This document shows positions 13,430-22,917 of a stretch of DNA of 64,000 nt, piece by piece. The notes under the pieces were generated by a model. That model worked only from the letters and a program-made list of their open reading frames with translations, searched no databases and was not told the origin of the DNA. This stretch comes from Bradyrhizobium sp. 1(2017) (GTDB lineage: Bacteria; Pseudomonadota; Alphaproteobacteria; Rhizobiales; Xanthobacteraceae). The DNA lies in the NCBI RefSeq assembly GCF_011602485.2, contig NZ_CP050022.2:3120001-3184000 (forward strand), written 5' to 3'. Position numbers and translations under genes: made by a program. The stretch's first letter is position 1, and every line of letters begins with the position of its first letter.

Positions 13430-13513
13430 TATGGAAATGCGGCGCGAACGAGGGTATGTCATGACTGTCGCTATCCTGCGGCCGCTCTGCAAGGGGCTCC
13501 CCAACCGAATTCC

Positions 13514-14446
13514 ATGAGCACGTTTGTCCCAGACCACAGGCTGTCCCGCCGCGCCTTTCTCGGCGCGGGCGCGGCGATCGGAGGCACGGCGCTTGCCGGT
13601 GCATGGCCGATGGCATTTGCCCAAACCGGTGGATCGCGATCCGGGCCCCGCGTCGCCGCGCTCGGCTGGGCCTGCGCCCAGACGATACTGGCGCTCGGCG
13701 TCGTGCCGCTGGTGATTCCCGAGATCGAGCGCTATGGCCGGCTCGTCGTCGAGCCCGCCGTCCCGTCCGGCGTGCAGGAGATCGGCCTGCGCTCGGAGCC
13801 AAATCTGGAGCTGCTGCAGAGCTTCGCGCCTGACATCATCATCATCGATCCCAGCATCGCTGCCGCCGTCCCCCGGCTCAAGCTGATCGCGCCGGTCGAG
13901 ATGTTCACGATCTTCAGGCCAGGCGGGCATCCTTTGGACACGGCGCGACGTTCGACGATGGAGCTTGCCAAGCGTCTCGGGGTGCAGGGGGCCTGCGAAG
14001 CCTATTTCGCGCGCTTCGATGTCGCCATGGCCGGCTATCGTGAGCGGCTCCGCGATCGCGGCGGCAAGCCGCTCTACCTCGTCAGCGAGATCGCGCGCAA
14101 CCGCGCGCTCGTGTTCGGCCCGAACAGCCTCTATCAGGAGGTGCTCGATCAGTTCGGATTGAAGAACGCCTGGACCGGGCAGAGCGGCCCATGGGGCTAC
14201 ACCAGTGTGGGGCTCGAAGTGCTCGCCGCGGTTCCGGACGCGCGGCTGGTGCTGATGACCTCGCGCGTCGCCGACGTCGAGGCCTTGCTGAAGGCAAGCC
14301 CGGTGCTCCGGACCCTGCCGTCCCTTCGGTCGCATCGGCTGACGGTTTTGGACAATCAGTTTTTCTATGGCGGCGTGCCGGCGGCGGAACGTTTCGCTCG
14401 GCTTCTCGCCGAACGTCTGCCACGGGAAAGCCATGAGCAAGGTTGA
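13514..14446 (+). CDS. Iron-siderophore ABC transporter substrate-binding protein (FhuD-like), Tat-exported
   Basis: This 310-residue periplasmic binding protein is of the FecB/FhuD family. The N-terminus carries a twin-arginine motif (LSRRAFLGAG, residues 10-19), then a hydrophobic stretch and a cleavage-like site near FAQTGG (about 37). The body has the two-lobe PF01497 pattern, with the typical segment LELLQSFAPDIIIID. It captures ferri-siderophore in the periplasm and passes it to the permease encoded directly downstream, whose ATG overlaps this gene's stop by 14 nt. The preceding 84 nt gap has no clear promoter, so it may be read from the NRPS transcript. Confidence 0.9.
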   Translation: MSTFVPDHRLSRRAFLGAGAAIGGTALAGAWPMAFAQTGGSRSGPRVAALGWACAQTILALGVVPLVIPEIERYGRLVVEPAVPSGVQEIGLRSEPNLELLQSFAPDIIIIDPSIAAAVPRLKLIAPVEMFTIFRPGGHPLDTARRSTMELAKRLGVQGACEAYFARFDVAMAGYRERLRDRGGKPLYLVSEIARNRALVFGPNSLYQEVLDQFGLKNAWTGQSGPWGYTSVGLEVLAAVPDARLVLMTSRVADVEALLKASPVLRTLPSLRSHRLTVLDNQFFYGGVPAAERFARLLAERLPRESHEQG

Positions 14447-16439
14447 GGCGCTGCCGGCCCGGTCCGGCTTCAACATGAATCCGGCGGTGCTGATCGGGTT
14501 GCTGGTGGCGGCCGCGGCTGCGCTCACCTGGCGCAATCTGTCCGGATATCTGCCCGCGGGCGCATGGCTGCCGGTGTTATGGCAGCCCGAGGTCACCGAT
14601 CCGCAGCAGATGCTGGTGCATTACACCGTGTTTCCGCGCATCGCGGTGGCGCTGCTGGCCGGCGCAGCCCTTGGCCTCGCCGGCACCGTCTGTCAGCAGG
14701 TGCTGCGCAATCCGCTTGCCGAACCAAGCACTCTCGGCGTCCTGAATGGCGCCTATCTCGCATTGGCTGTGACGACCCTGTGGGCACCCTCGTTGCTGGT
14801 CTTCGGCCGCGAGTGGATCGCGTTGCTCGGCGGCTTCGCTGCATTCCTGTGTGTATTCGGTCTGACCTGGAAGCGAGCGCTGTCGCCTGTCATCCTGGTT
14901 CTGGCCGGGTTGATCGTCAGCTACTATTGCGCCGTGACCACCCAGGCGCTGGTGCTGCTCAACCACGAATATCTGATCGGCCTGTTCATCTGGGGCGCGG
15001 GCTTCCTCAATCAGCAGGACTGGAGCAACGTCACGTTCCTGGCGCCGCGGCTGCTGATCTCGATCGTCCTGATCGCGGCGATGGTTCGTCCGCTGACCCT
15101 GCTCGGCTTCGACGACGAGACCGCGCGCAATCTGGGCCTCGGATTGACGAGAGCACGGGTCTTCGCGCTCGTCATCGCGATCGCGCTCAGCGCGTCGGTC
15201 GTCAGCGTGGTCGGCGTCATGGGATTTATCGGCCTGTCCGCGCCGGCCATCGTCATGCTGTCGGGCGCGCGCCGTTTCCGCGACCGGCTGATCTGGGCGC
15301 CGCTGTGCGGCGCCGTGCTGCTGTGGCTGACGGATCAGCTCGTGCTGTTGATCCCGCCCGGTTATCGCGAAATGCCGGCCGGTGCTGTGACGGCCCTGAT
15401 CGGCGCACCCATGTTGCTCCTGTTGCTGCCGCGGCTGCGGTCCGCCATGCCGATGGGAAACCTCACGCCATCCACTCCGCCGCGTCTCGACCACCCCTGG
15501 CGCGTGACCCTGTTTGCTCTCGCCTTGTTGCTTCTCGCCGTCTGGATCGCGCTCGCCCTGGGTGTCGGCTCCGACGGCTGGCACTGGAGCGGTTTGTCCG
15601 GCTTGCAGGAATTCTGGCCATGGCGCTGGCCGCGCGTGGTGTCGGCGCTGGCGGCGGGTGCGACATTGGCGGTCGCCGGCACGCTGCTGCAACGGATGAC
15701 CGGAAACCCGATGGCCGCGCCGGAAGTCATGGGCATCAGCTATGGCGCCGCGATGGGCGTGATCGTTCTGCTCTATCTCTTTCCTGCTCACACGCGGCTG
15801 GCGCAGATCGCGGCGGCCGGGATCGGCGCCTTCATCGTGCTGGCGCTGGTGCTGTTGTTCAGCCGCCGGTCCGAGTTCAGTCCGGAACGCGTGCTGCTGG
15901 CTGGTGTCGCCATGAGCGCGGCATTCGGCGCGATCATCGCCATGGCGCTCGCCACCGGCGATCCGCGCATCGGCACGCTGCTGTCGCTACTCACCGGCTC
16001 GCTCTACCAGATCGGTCCGGCCGAAGCCGCTATCCTCGCCGCCGCGGCGCTCGTTCTGCTGATCATGGTGCCGATGCTGTCGCGCTGGCTCGACATCCTG
16101 CCGCTGGGACCGGCGACTTCACGTTCGATCGGCATCTCGCTGGTGAGGAGCCGGATCATCATCATGCTGCTGACGGCCTTGCTGACGGCAACGGCGACGC
16201 TGATGGTGGGTCTTCTGAGCCTGGTAGGCTTCATCGCGCCGCACATGGCGCGGATGATGGGGGCGCAGCGCGCGCTGCATCAAGCCGCGCTGGCCGCGTT
16301 GATCGGGGCGATCCTGATGGTCACGGCGGATTGGGCCGGACGCATGGTGATCTTTCCGTTCCAGATGCCCGCCGGGATCTTCGCCATGATGCTTGCCGGC
16401 CCCTATCTCATCTGGCTGCTGCGGCCGCAGCGCGGTTGA
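14433..16439 (+). CDS. fhuB: Iron-siderophore ABC transporter permease, duplicated FecCD/FhuB type
   Basis: This 668-residue inner-membrane permease is about twice the length of FecC or FecD. Two homologous FecCD (PF01032) halves lie in tandem, about residues 10-325 and 345-665, each with about ten hydrophobic segments and the family signature near GLAGTVCQQVLRNPLAEP or VAGTLLQRMTGNPMAAPE. The fused architecture is that of FhuB. I chose the ATG at 14433, overlapping the binding-protein gene, over an upstream start at 14367 that would extend the overlap. The downstream neighbour is the ATPase on the opposite strand, ending 6 nt away, so ATPase and permease are made from convergent transcripts. 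Confidence 0.93.
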   Translation: MSKVEALPARSGFNMNPAVLIGLLVAAAAALTWRNLSGYLPAGAWLPVLWQPEVTDPQQMLVHYTVFPRIAVALLAGAALGLAGTVCQQVLRNPLAEPSTLGVLNGAYLALAVTTLWAPSLLVFGREWIALLGGFAAFLCVFGLTWKRALSPVILVLAGLIVSYYCAVTTQALVLLNHEYLIGLFIWGAGFLNQQDWSNVTFLAPRLLISIVLIAAMVRPLTLLGFDDETARNLGLGLTRARVFALVIAIALSASVVSVVGVMGFIGLSAPAIVMLSGARRFRDRLIWAPLCGAVLLWLTDQLVLLIPPGYREMPAGAVTALIGAPMLLLLLPRLRSAMPMGNLTPSTPPRLDHPWRVTLFALALLLLAVWIALALGVGSDGWHWSGLSGLQEFWPWRWPRVVSALAAGATLAVAGTLLQRMTGNPMAAPEVMGISYGAAMGVIVLLYLFPAHTRLAQIAAAGIGAFIVLALVLLFSRRSEFSPERVLLAGVAMSAAFGAIIAMALATGDPRIGTLLSLLTGSLYQIGPAEAAILAAAALVLLIMVPMLSRWLDILPLGPATSRSIGISLVRSRIIIMLLTALLTATATLMVGLLSLVGFIAPHMARMMGAQRALHQAALAALIGAILMVTADWAGRMVIFPFQMPAGIFAMMLAGPYLIWLLRPQRG

Positions 16440-16445
16440 CGGCGC

Positions 16446-17300
16446 TTACCGCGCGAAGCTGATGAGATGGCCGTGATCGGGTGACGGCATTACGCCCATC
16501 GGGATGCCGTAGATGGTTTCGAGCTCGGCGGGCGTCATGATCTTGTCCGGCGTGCCACGGGCAATCAGCTTGCCGGAATGGAGCGCGATGATCTCGTCGC
16601 AGAAGCGGGCAGCCATGTTGACGTCGTGGAGCACGACGACCACGCCGAGATTGCGCTCGCGAGCGAGCTGCTTGACCAGCGACAGCACCTCGATCTGATG
16701 GGCGATGTCCAGCGCCGAGGTCGGTTCGTCGAGCAGCAGGCATTCGGCATCTTGCGCGACCAGCATGGCGATCCAGACCCGCTGGCGCTCGCCGCCCGAC
16801 AGCGTATCGACCAGGCGGTCCGCGAACGGCTCGATATGGGTCAACGCCATGGCGCTTTCGACCTTCTCGCGGTCGATATCGCCGAACCGGCCGAGCGCCC
16901 CGTGCCAGGGATAGCGGCCGAGTGCGACCAACTCCTTGACCAGCATGCCGGCGGCGGGCGGCGTCTGCTGCGGCAGGTAGGCGACCTTGCGGGCGTAGTC
17001 CCGATCGCTCCAGGCGCGCAGCGCGCGGCCCTCGAAATGAATCGTTCCTGACGAGCTTGGCTGCTGGCGCGCCAACAATTTCAGCAAGGTCGATTTACCG
17101 GAGCCGTTATGCCCGATCAGGCCGACGACGCTGCGCGCGGGAAGCGACAAGGAGAGCGGTTCGAGCAACGCGCGCCCGGCCACCGCGAAGCCGACCTGGT
17201 CGAGCTCGAACAAGGGTGCCGGTACATTGGGTGAGGCCTGCGCGATATCGGTCGGCAAGGCGAGCGCTGCTTCGCCCGGCTGCGCCTGTTGGAACGTCAT
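16446..17300 (-). CDS. fhuC: Iron-siderophore ABC transporter ATP-binding protein (FhuC-like)
   Basis: This 284-residue ABC ATPase of the FepC/FhuC family powers the FhuB-like permease. Visible motifs are Walker A (GHNGSGKST), signature (LSGGERQRV), Walker B (CLLLDEPTSALD) and the switch His (VVLHDVN). I chose the ATG at 17300, which overlaps the stop of the upstream reductase gene as ATGA; a TTG at 17318 is possible but less likely. About 30 residues precede the usual N-terminus and are not obviously conserved. Translational coupling to the reductase ties reductive iron release to uptake. Confidence 0.92.
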   Translation of the reverse strand: MTFQQAQPGEAALALPTDIAQASPNVPAPLFELDQVGFAVAGRALLEPLSLSLPARSVVGLIGHNGSGKSTLLKLLARQQPSSSGTIHFEGRALRAWSDRDYARKVAYLPQQTPPAAGMLVKELVALGRYPWHGALGRFGDIDREKVESAMALTHIEPFADRLVDTLSGGERQRVWIAMLVAQDAECLLLDEPTSALDIAHQIEVLSLVKQLARERNLGVVVVLHDVNMAARFCDEIIALHSGKLIARGTPDKIMTPAELETIYGIPMGVMPSPDHGHLISFAR

Positions 17301-18364
17301 GGTTGGCGCAGGCTCCAATATGCGACGGCCAGATGCTGGTCGCGCGCGAGCTTTCGCTCGTCGCGCAAATGATCGCGCAAGGCCTTCAGCGCCTGCGCCT
17401 CACATGCGACCCAGGCGAAGACCTCCCGATGGTCCGGCCATTGCACCGCCTTGACGGCGTCGACCAGCAGCTGCGTCGTCCCGGCCGGCCGGCCCGCGCG
17501 ATGCAGCCAGCGGATCGCGACGCCGCGCGGCGCGACCAGCGGAACTTCCTCGTCCCGGTCGGCGACCTCGATGAAGACTTCGCCCGTCGCCGTCGCCGGC
17601 AGCGTCTCGAGAATTCGGGCGATGGCGGGCAGGGCGGTTTCATCGCCCGCCAGCAGCAGCCAGCGCGCCGGACGAATGGCTCGGCCGAGCGGGCCGGCCA
17701 TGCCGCAGATGGCGCCGGCCTTCGCGTTGACGGCGAACGCCGAGCCAGGTCCGGCGTGATCATGGACCACGAAGTCGATATCGATCTCGCGGCTCTCCAG
17801 GTCGATACGGCGGATCGTGTAATAGCGGGTAAGGGGCCGGCGGTCGGGCTCAGGCCACAGGATACGTCCGTCCGGGGCGGGCCACGGCCATTCGGGCTTG
17901 GCGAGGCCTTCGGGAGGGAAGTACAGCCGCACGTGAAGGTCGTCGTCATTCACGAAACGGGCGATATCCTCGCCGGTGAAGGTCAGCCGGCGCATGTGCG
18001 GCGTCAGGGTGATCGCGGCCTTCAGCCGCACTTCCCGGAAGTTGGCCAGTGTGCCGCCGTTGGATTCATGGCCGGACCAGATGATGGTCGGGGCAATGTC
18101 GCCCGCGAACTCGATCACATGCGAGGCGACGACCGAACGCAGCATTTCGAGATTGCCCTTGTCGTCGGCCTCGACGCGGATCTTGAGCGCGTCGGCCTCG
18201 ACGGCGAGGGAACTGCTGCCGAACGGCAGTTTCGCCACCATGAGGCCATCCCGGTCCTCGAAGGCGATGTCGTGCTCGGCGAGATGATCGATCATCCGTG
18301 CAGCAAGGCCGGCGGCATCGGGAAGTGCGATGCGGGTTTCGGAGATAAGCGGGTCCAAAGTCAT
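17297..18364 (-). CDS. Siderophore-interacting FAD reductase with N-terminal DUF2218 domain
   Basis: This 355-residue cytoplasmic protein probably reduces ferri-siderophore to release Fe(II). Residues about 8-90 match the DUF2218 pattern (an AxxMxxHLAEH start and an LxVEADDxxxLxxLRxVVAxH end). Residues about 115-240 form the FAD-binding SIP domain (VRLYFPP, then RYYTIRRID for flavin), and about 245-355 form the NAD(P)H-binding SIP domain (LLLAGDETALPA, FAWVACEA). I chose the ATG at 18364 because GGAGA stands just upstream; a longer frame opens at 18430. It is first in a two-gene leftward unit with the FhuC-like ATPase and is divergent from the exporter gene. Confidence 0.92.
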   Translation of the reverse strand: MTLDPLISETRIALPDAAGLAARMIDHLAEHDIAFEDRDGLMVAKLPFGSSSLAVEADALKIRVEADDKGNLEMLRSVVASHVIEFAGDIAPTIIWSGHESNGGTLANFREVRLKAAITLTPHMRRLTFTGEDIARFVNDDDLHVRLYFPPEGLAKPEWPWPAPDGRILWPEPDRRPLTRYYTIRRIDLESREIDIDFVVHDHAGPGSAFAVNAKAGAICGMAGPLGRAIRPARWLLLAGDETALPAIARILETLPATATGEVFIEVADRDEEVPLVAPRGVAIRWLHRAGRPAGTTQLLVDAVKAVQWPDHREVFAWVACEAQALKALRDHLRDERKLARDQHLAVAYWSLRQP

Positions 18365-18658
18365 TCTCCATCGGGCCTGCCCGATGCTGGCCTGCAAGCG
18401 CTTCGATGTCCGGATGTCGCGGCCTGGCACGGCGCTGGATCAAAATCCTGCTCGCTCGCCGGCTGCGATGCAAAAGCGGTACTACCCGCATCATATTAAA
18501 GGCATTGCCGATCCCAAATTAGAATCCATCGAAAGAGCGGAGAAAATAAGCGCTGGAAGTGCGGTGCCGCCATCATGTATGCGCATCGCATCGGCACGGC
18601 TTGTTCTGATGCTGACGGGCCGTATAGGTTCGCCCAGGTCTTCTCCAGCGCGGCTCTC
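18365..18658. promoter_or_regulatory. Divergent intergenic region between reductase and exporter genes
   Basis: This 294-nt spacer must hold the promoters for the leftward reductase/fhuC unit and the rightward exporter gene. It is locally AT-richer around 18490-18550. A single TTAGAA half-site at 18519-18524 resembles half of the iron-control element bound by Irr in Bradyrhizobium, but no good second arm is seen, so I do not call an operator. An in-frame start for the exporter exists at 18575, so part of the spacer could be coding. Confidence 0.4.
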
Positions 18659-20359
18659 ATGATGAACTCACCAAGCGGCCTGACGGCGCAGATCCTGCAT
18701 CTCCTGCGGCCCTACTGGCCGCTCGTGCTCGGCGGCGTCGTTCTGGGTGTGGTGGGCGGCGCCAGCGTCGCGGCGCTGCTCGCGGTGGTCAATCGTGGAC
18801 TCTATGCCACGCAGGCTGACGTCGTCACGCTGCTCCTCGCGTTCGCGGGCCTCTGCCTCCTGATCCTGATCGGTTCCATCGGAGCCGACATCAGCGCCAA
18901 TTACGTCGGGCAGCGGATCATCGCCGAGCTTCGCAAGTCGCTGGCGGCCAGGATCCTGGCCGCGCCGATCGATCAGCTCGAAATCTACCGCACGCATCGC
19001 CTGATTCCGGTTCTCACGCAGGACGTGGATACGATCAGCGATTTCGCGTTCTTCTTTTCGTCCTTCTTCGTGTCGCTCGTGATCGCGCTCGGCTGCATGG
19101 TTTACCTGGCGGTGTTGTCGTGGCCTCTCTTCCTGATCACGGGAGCCGTCATCGTCCTGGGGTCGCTCGCGCATGGATATGCGAGGACCCGGGGCGTCCA
19201 CGGCTTCAACGTGGCGCGCGATTCGGAAGATCAGCTGCACAAGCAGTATCGGGCGATCGCCGAGGGCGCCAAGGAGCTGCGTCTCAATCGCGTCCGGCGC
19301 CGGCGCGTCTATGTCGAGCAGCTCCAGCAGACCGTCGACCGGATCAGCTCGGTGCAGATCAGGTCGATCAATCTGTTCGTGACGGCGCGGGCGTTCGGGA
19401 CGATGCTGTTCTTCGTCGTGATCGGCGTCGCTCTGACCTTGCGCCCGTTCCTGTGGCCCGACAGCCCCGCCGCGGTGTCCAGCGGCTTCGTTCTGGTGCT
19501 GCTCTACATGCGCGGACCCATCGATCAGGTCATCGGCATTTTGCCGGCGCTTGGGCGCGCCCAGGTCGCAATGCGCCGCATTGCGGAGCTCTCGGAGCAG
19601 TTCTCGACTCCCGAGCACGATCTGCTGGTCACTGCTCCCACTGCGCCGGGCAAGACTGCAATCGAATCCATCGAGCTCCGCGGCGTGACCTATGCTTTTC
19701 GCGCCGTACCGGGCAGTGAGCCCTTTATCCTTGGGCCGGTCGATCTGCTTGTCCGGCAGGGAGACATCGTCTTCATCGTGGGACAAAATGGCAGCGGAAA
19801 GACGACGCTCATCAAGCTGTTGCTGGGCCTCTATGCGCCGCATGGCGGCACGGTGCTACGCGACGGCGCTCCCGTCCTGACGGAGACGCGAGACGATTAC
19901 CGCCAGCTCTTCACGACCATTTTTTCCGACTACTATCTTTTCGAAGATCTCATCCGCGGAGACGGCGTGGTTCCCGATGTCGCGGAGCGCTACCTCGAGC
20001 GGTTGGAGGTCGCGCACAAGGTCTCGGTCGAAAACGGCGTGTTTACGACGACGGATCTGTCGACCGGACAGCGCAAGCGATTGGCCCTGATGAATGCGTG
20101 GCTCGAGGAACGCCCCGTTCTCGTATTTGACGAGTGGGCCGCGGATCAGGATCCGGCGTTCCGCCACATCTTCTACACGGAGCTGCTGCCCGATCTGAAG
20201 CGTCTCGGAAAGACCATCATCGTGATTTCACATGACGATCGCTATTTCGGGATTGCGGATCATCTGGTGCGCCTGCGCGGGGGCAAGATCGTCGCAAGCG
20301 AGGCGAGGAGCGATAACGTTGCGGGGCCTTCCGCGGTTCCAACCGGCGCGCCGCTTTAG
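18659..20359 (+). CDS. Cyclic-peptide/siderophore exporter ABC transporter, PvdE/SyrD family
   Basis: This 566-residue half-transporter has a membrane domain (about 1-320, six hydrophobic segments) fused to an ATPase domain (about 345-560). Motifs are Walker A (GQNGSGKTT), a signature degenerate in PvdE fashion (LSTGQRKRLAL), Walker B (VLVFDEWAADQDP) and the switch His (VISHDDRYF). The DEWAADQDP form and the gene order place it in the TIGR01194 cyclic-peptide exporter group that moves pyoverdine precursors or syringomycin across the inner membrane. The start is the double ATG at 18659/18662. It likely exports the NRPS product or its precursor to the periplasm. Confidence 0.92.
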   Translation: MMNSPSGLTAQILHLLRPYWPLVLGGVVLGVVGGASVAALLAVVNRGLYATQADVVTLLLAFAGLCLLILIGSIGADISANYVGQRIIAELRKSLAARILAAPIDQLEIYRTHRLIPVLTQDVDTISDFAFFFSSFFVSLVIALGCMVYLAVLSWPLFLITGAVIVLGSLAHGYARTRGVHGFNVARDSEDQLHKQYRAIAEGAKELRLNRVRRRRVYVEQLQQTVDRISSVQIRSINLFVTARAFGTMLFFVVIGVALTLRPFLWPDSPAAVSSGFVLVLLYMRGPIDQVIGILPALGRAQVAMRRIAELSEQFSTPEHDLLVTAPTAPGKTAIESIELRGVTYAFRAVPGSEPFILGPVDLLVRQGDIVFIVGQNGSGKTTLIKLLLGLYAPHGGTVLRDGAPVLTETRDDYRQLFTTIFSDYYLFEDLIRGDGVVPDVAERYLERLEVAHKVSVENGVFTTTDLSTGQRKRLALMNAWLEERPVLVFDEWAADQDPAFRHIFYTELLPDLKRLGKTIIVISHDDRYFGIADHLVRLRGGKIVASEARSDNVAGPSAVPTGAPL

Positions 20360-20536
20360 ACACATTGTAGCGAATTGCTGGTGCTTTTGTCGCACGCAAA
20401 CGACGGCTTGCGATCCGCTTTGCGACAGGTTGTCAGATTTGTAGAGAATCTAATCTGCGTGTGCGCGCATTTCTTGTCAGCCTGTACGCGAGTGATCTAC
20501 ACCACGCCTCAGCGATGATCGAGATGCGAGGGCCGG
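20360..20536. promoter_or_regulatory. Intergenic region upstream of acyltransferase, with TAGA-N3-TCTA dyad
   Basis: The 177-nt spacer contains an AT-rich dyad at 20442-20452 (TAGAGAATCTA), flanked by a second overlapping inverted pair AGATT/AATCT at 20435-20439 and 20452-20456. Rhizobial iron-responsive operators of the Irr type are AT-rich palindromes built on TTAGAA/TTCTAA, so this is a plausible but weak candidate iron-control site for the acyltransferase and hydroxylase genes. Nothing else stands out. Confidence 0.35.
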
Positions 20537-21598
20537 ATGAACAAGGCTTCGGATTCCGGGACCGGACCTCGTGCGTTTCCGGTCGGCCCATATTCCGCTC
20601 TGACCGTCTCCCAGGAGGACGATCGGCTTCGCGTCGTTGCCCGCGACGTGACGGCACTGGAGCTTCGCCTTCGAGAGCGCGTCGATCACCTCGAGGTCCT
20701 CAACGCGTCTGACGACCGTGAGCTTGCGGTACGGGCCGTGTCTGCATCGGCCGAGGCGCTGTTCGCCTGGCGGCCGGGTGTCGATCGGCTCGTTCTGCAT
20801 TTCGTCGGTAGAGCCTCGCTTGCGCGGGAGCTGATCGATGGCGGCCTCGCCATCATGTCCGAGGGGCAGCCGGTGCTGCTTCCCGAGCTGGTCATGCAGC
20901 GGCGCGACAATTGGCTGGTGAACCCGGAACGACCGCCGTTGCCGCAACTCCACGTCATGACGGACGGCAAGCGACATCCGCGACGCGCCGCAAAGCCGAC
21001 GGGAAAAGTGTACGGCCGGTTCATCCCCTGGTTGTCGCAGGTCATCTCGTTTCGCGTGGCCGACCTCGAGAACGACCTCCATTTGCTGCATCGCTGGATG
21101 AATGACCCCCGCGTCGATGCGTTTTGGAACGAGGCGGGCGATCTCGACAAGCATCGACGATATCTGGCCGGCATCCTGGCCGATCCTCACATGCTGCCGC
21201 TGATAGGCTGCTTCGGTGATGAACCGTTCGGCTATTTCGAGCTCTATTGGGCCAAGGAAAACCGCATCGCGCCGTTCTATGATGCCGACGACTATGACCG
21301 GGGATGGCACGTGGTCGTGGGCGAGGACGTCTTTCGCGGGGGGCGCTACATCAGCGCGTGGTTGCCTTCGTTGATGCACTACATGTTCCTCGATGATTGC
21401 CGCACGCAGCGGATCGTCGGTGAGCCGGCGGCGGCGCATTCCCAGCAGCTTCGCAATCTCGAACGCTCGGGCTTTGCCAGGATCAAGAATTTCGACTTTC
21501 CCCACAAGCGCGCGACCTTGGTGATGCTGTTGCGCGAACGCTTCTTCGGCGATCGGCTCTGGCTTCCGGCGGCTGCCGGTCCGGCGGTCTCGTCCTAA
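20537..21598 (+). CDS. Siderophore N-acyltransferase, AlcB/IucB GNAT-type
   Basis: This 353-residue enzyme probably acylates the N-hydroxylated amine of the siderophore building block from an acyl-CoA, making the hydroxamate. The C-terminal half (about 165-345) matches the AlcB-type acetyltransferase domain (PF13523): LHRWMNDPRVDAFW, then a GYFELYW segment, RGWHVVVGE and a late FFGDRLW. The N-terminal half (1-150) is less conserved, as in IucB and VbsA proteins. The next gene, the N-hydroxylase, starts 23 nt downstream, so hydroxylation and acylation are coexpressed. The acyl group cannot be read from the sequence. Confidence 0.9.
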   Translation: MNKASDSGTGPRAFPVGPYSALTVSQEDDRLRVVARDVTALELRLRERVDHLEVLNASDDRELAVRAVSASAEALFAWRPGVDRLVLHFVGRASLARELIDGGLAIMSEGQPVLLPELVMQRRDNWLVNPERPPLPQLHVMTDGKRHPRRAAKPTGKVYGRFIPWLSQVISFRVADLENDLHLLHRWMNDPRVDAFWNEAGDLDKHRRYLAGILADPHMLPLIGCFGDEPFGYFELYWAKENRIAPFYDADDYDRGWHVVVGEDVFRGGRYISAWLPSLMHYMFLDDCRTQRIVGEPAAAHSQQLRNLERSGFARIKNFDFPHKRATLVMLLRERFFGDRLWLPAAAGPAVSS

Positions 21599-21621
21599 AA
21601 GCGCGAGCGGAGCGCGGTTTC

Positions 21622-22917
21622 ATGTCTCAACTTGCGATCGAGCACGACGTCATCGGCGTCGGATTCGGACCTTCCAACCTCGCGCTCGCCATCGCATTGG
21701 ACGAATGCGCGAAGCGTTCGCGGCAAAAATGCGCGCCGCTGTTCGTGGAGAAGCAGCCGCATTTCACCTGGCATGGTGGCATGCTGCTTCCGGGCAGCGA
21801 CATGCAGATATCGTTTCTCAAGGACCTAGTTTCGCTGCGCGATCCGACCAGTCCCTTCACCTTCGTGAACTACCTGCACAAGCGCGGCCGCTTGCTGGAT
21901 TTCATCAACTGCCGCACGTTCTATCCGAGCCGGGTCGAGTTCAACGATTACCTCCAATGGGTGGCGGGCCATTTCAAGTCGCAGTCCGCCTACGGTGAAA
22001 CCATCGTCGCCGTCGAGCCGGTGACGGCCGGGCAGACGGTGACGTCGCTGCGGGTGCATTCACGCTCGCTCGCCGGCGGAGAGACCGTGCGCCTTGGACG
22101 AAACCTCGTGGTCGCGGCGGGAGGCCAGCCCTATGTCCCGCAGGTGTTTGCCAAGGCTCATGACGATCGCAGGCTGCTGCATTCCAGCCGCTATCTCGAC
22201 CTGATCGAGCGCGTCGTCCCGCAAGGTCGGGCAGCGCGCGTCGCCATCGTCGGCGGCGGACAGAGCGCGACCGAGGTGACGGTCGACCTCCATGGCAGAC
22301 GTCCCGAGGCGCACATCGATCTGATCTTTCGCGGCCACGCCCTCAAGCCGTCCGACAGCAGCCCTTTCGTCAACGAGATCTTCAACCCCGGTTATACCGA
22401 CTTCGTCTACACGCAGCCCGCCGAGCGGCGGGACGCAATCGTCCGCAACTTTCGGAATACGAATTATGCCGTGGTCGATTCCGACCTGCTGGACCAGTTG
22501 TACCGGTTGCTCTACCAGCAGCGCGTCGGTGGCGACGAAAGGATCGTGTTGCGTCCCCGCAGCGAGATTACGAACGTGGACGTGGGACCGGACGGTATCG
22601 AATTCGGCCTGGTCGACAAATTCCGTGGCGAAAGCCGCCGTTCGACCTATGACGTCGTGGTCCTGGCGACGGGATACGACAGGGAAACGCCGCACGGATT
22701 TCTCGATCCGGTCCGCCGCTACATTCGCGATGCGGCGTTGGATCGCAACTACAGGCTCGTCACCAGCCCGGCATTCCGGCCGCAGATCCATCTCCAGGGA
22801 TATTCGGAATCCTCGCACGGCCTGAGCGACACGCTGCTGTCGGTGATTGCCATGCGGTCCCAGGAGATTGCGGAATCGCTGCTCTCGACGATCTCGCGCC
22901 GGGAGCTCATCGCCTAG
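21622..22917 (+). CDS. L-ornithine/L-lysine N-monooxygenase (siderophore biosynthesis)
   Basis: This 431-residue flavin monooxygenase of the PvdA/IucD/SidA family hydroxylates the side-chain amine of ornithine or lysine with NADPH and O2. The FAD-binding GVGFGPSNLALA is at residues 12-23, the conserved FLKDLVSLRDPTSPFTF block near 67-83, the NADPH-binding VAIVGGGQSATEV near 206-218, and the C-terminal ATGYDRETP near 350. The hydroxyornithine-like code of NRPS module A3 favours ornithine as the substrate. It ends overlapping, tail to tail by 3 nt (CTAG), with the phosphopantetheinyl transferase gene. Confidence 0.95.
   Translation: MSQLAIEHDVIGVGFGPSNLALAIALDECAKRSRQKCAPLFVEKQPHFTWHGGMLLPGSDMQISFLKDLVSLRDPTSPFTFVNYLHKRGRLLDFINCRTFYPSRVEFNDYLQWVAGHFKSQSAYGETIVAVEPVTAGQTVTSLRVHSRSLAGGETVRLGRNLVVAAGGQPYVPQVFAKAHDDRRLLHSSRYLDLIERVVPQGRAARVAIVGGGQSATEVTVDLHGRRPEAHIDLIFRGHALKPSDSSPFVNEIFNPGYTDFVYTQPAERRDAIVRNFRNTNYAVVDSDLLDQLYRLLYQQRVGGDERIVLRPRSEITNVDVGPDGIEFGLVDKFRGESRRSTYDVVVLATGYDRETPHGFLDPVRRYIRDAALDRNYRLVTSPAFRPQIHLQGYSESSHGLSDTLLSVIAMRSQEIAESLLSTISRRELIA

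Noticed and set aside
14564..16462. 632-codon plus-strand frame
   Set aside because: It is an out-of-frame shadow of the FhuB-like permease with arginine-rich, non-membrane composition.
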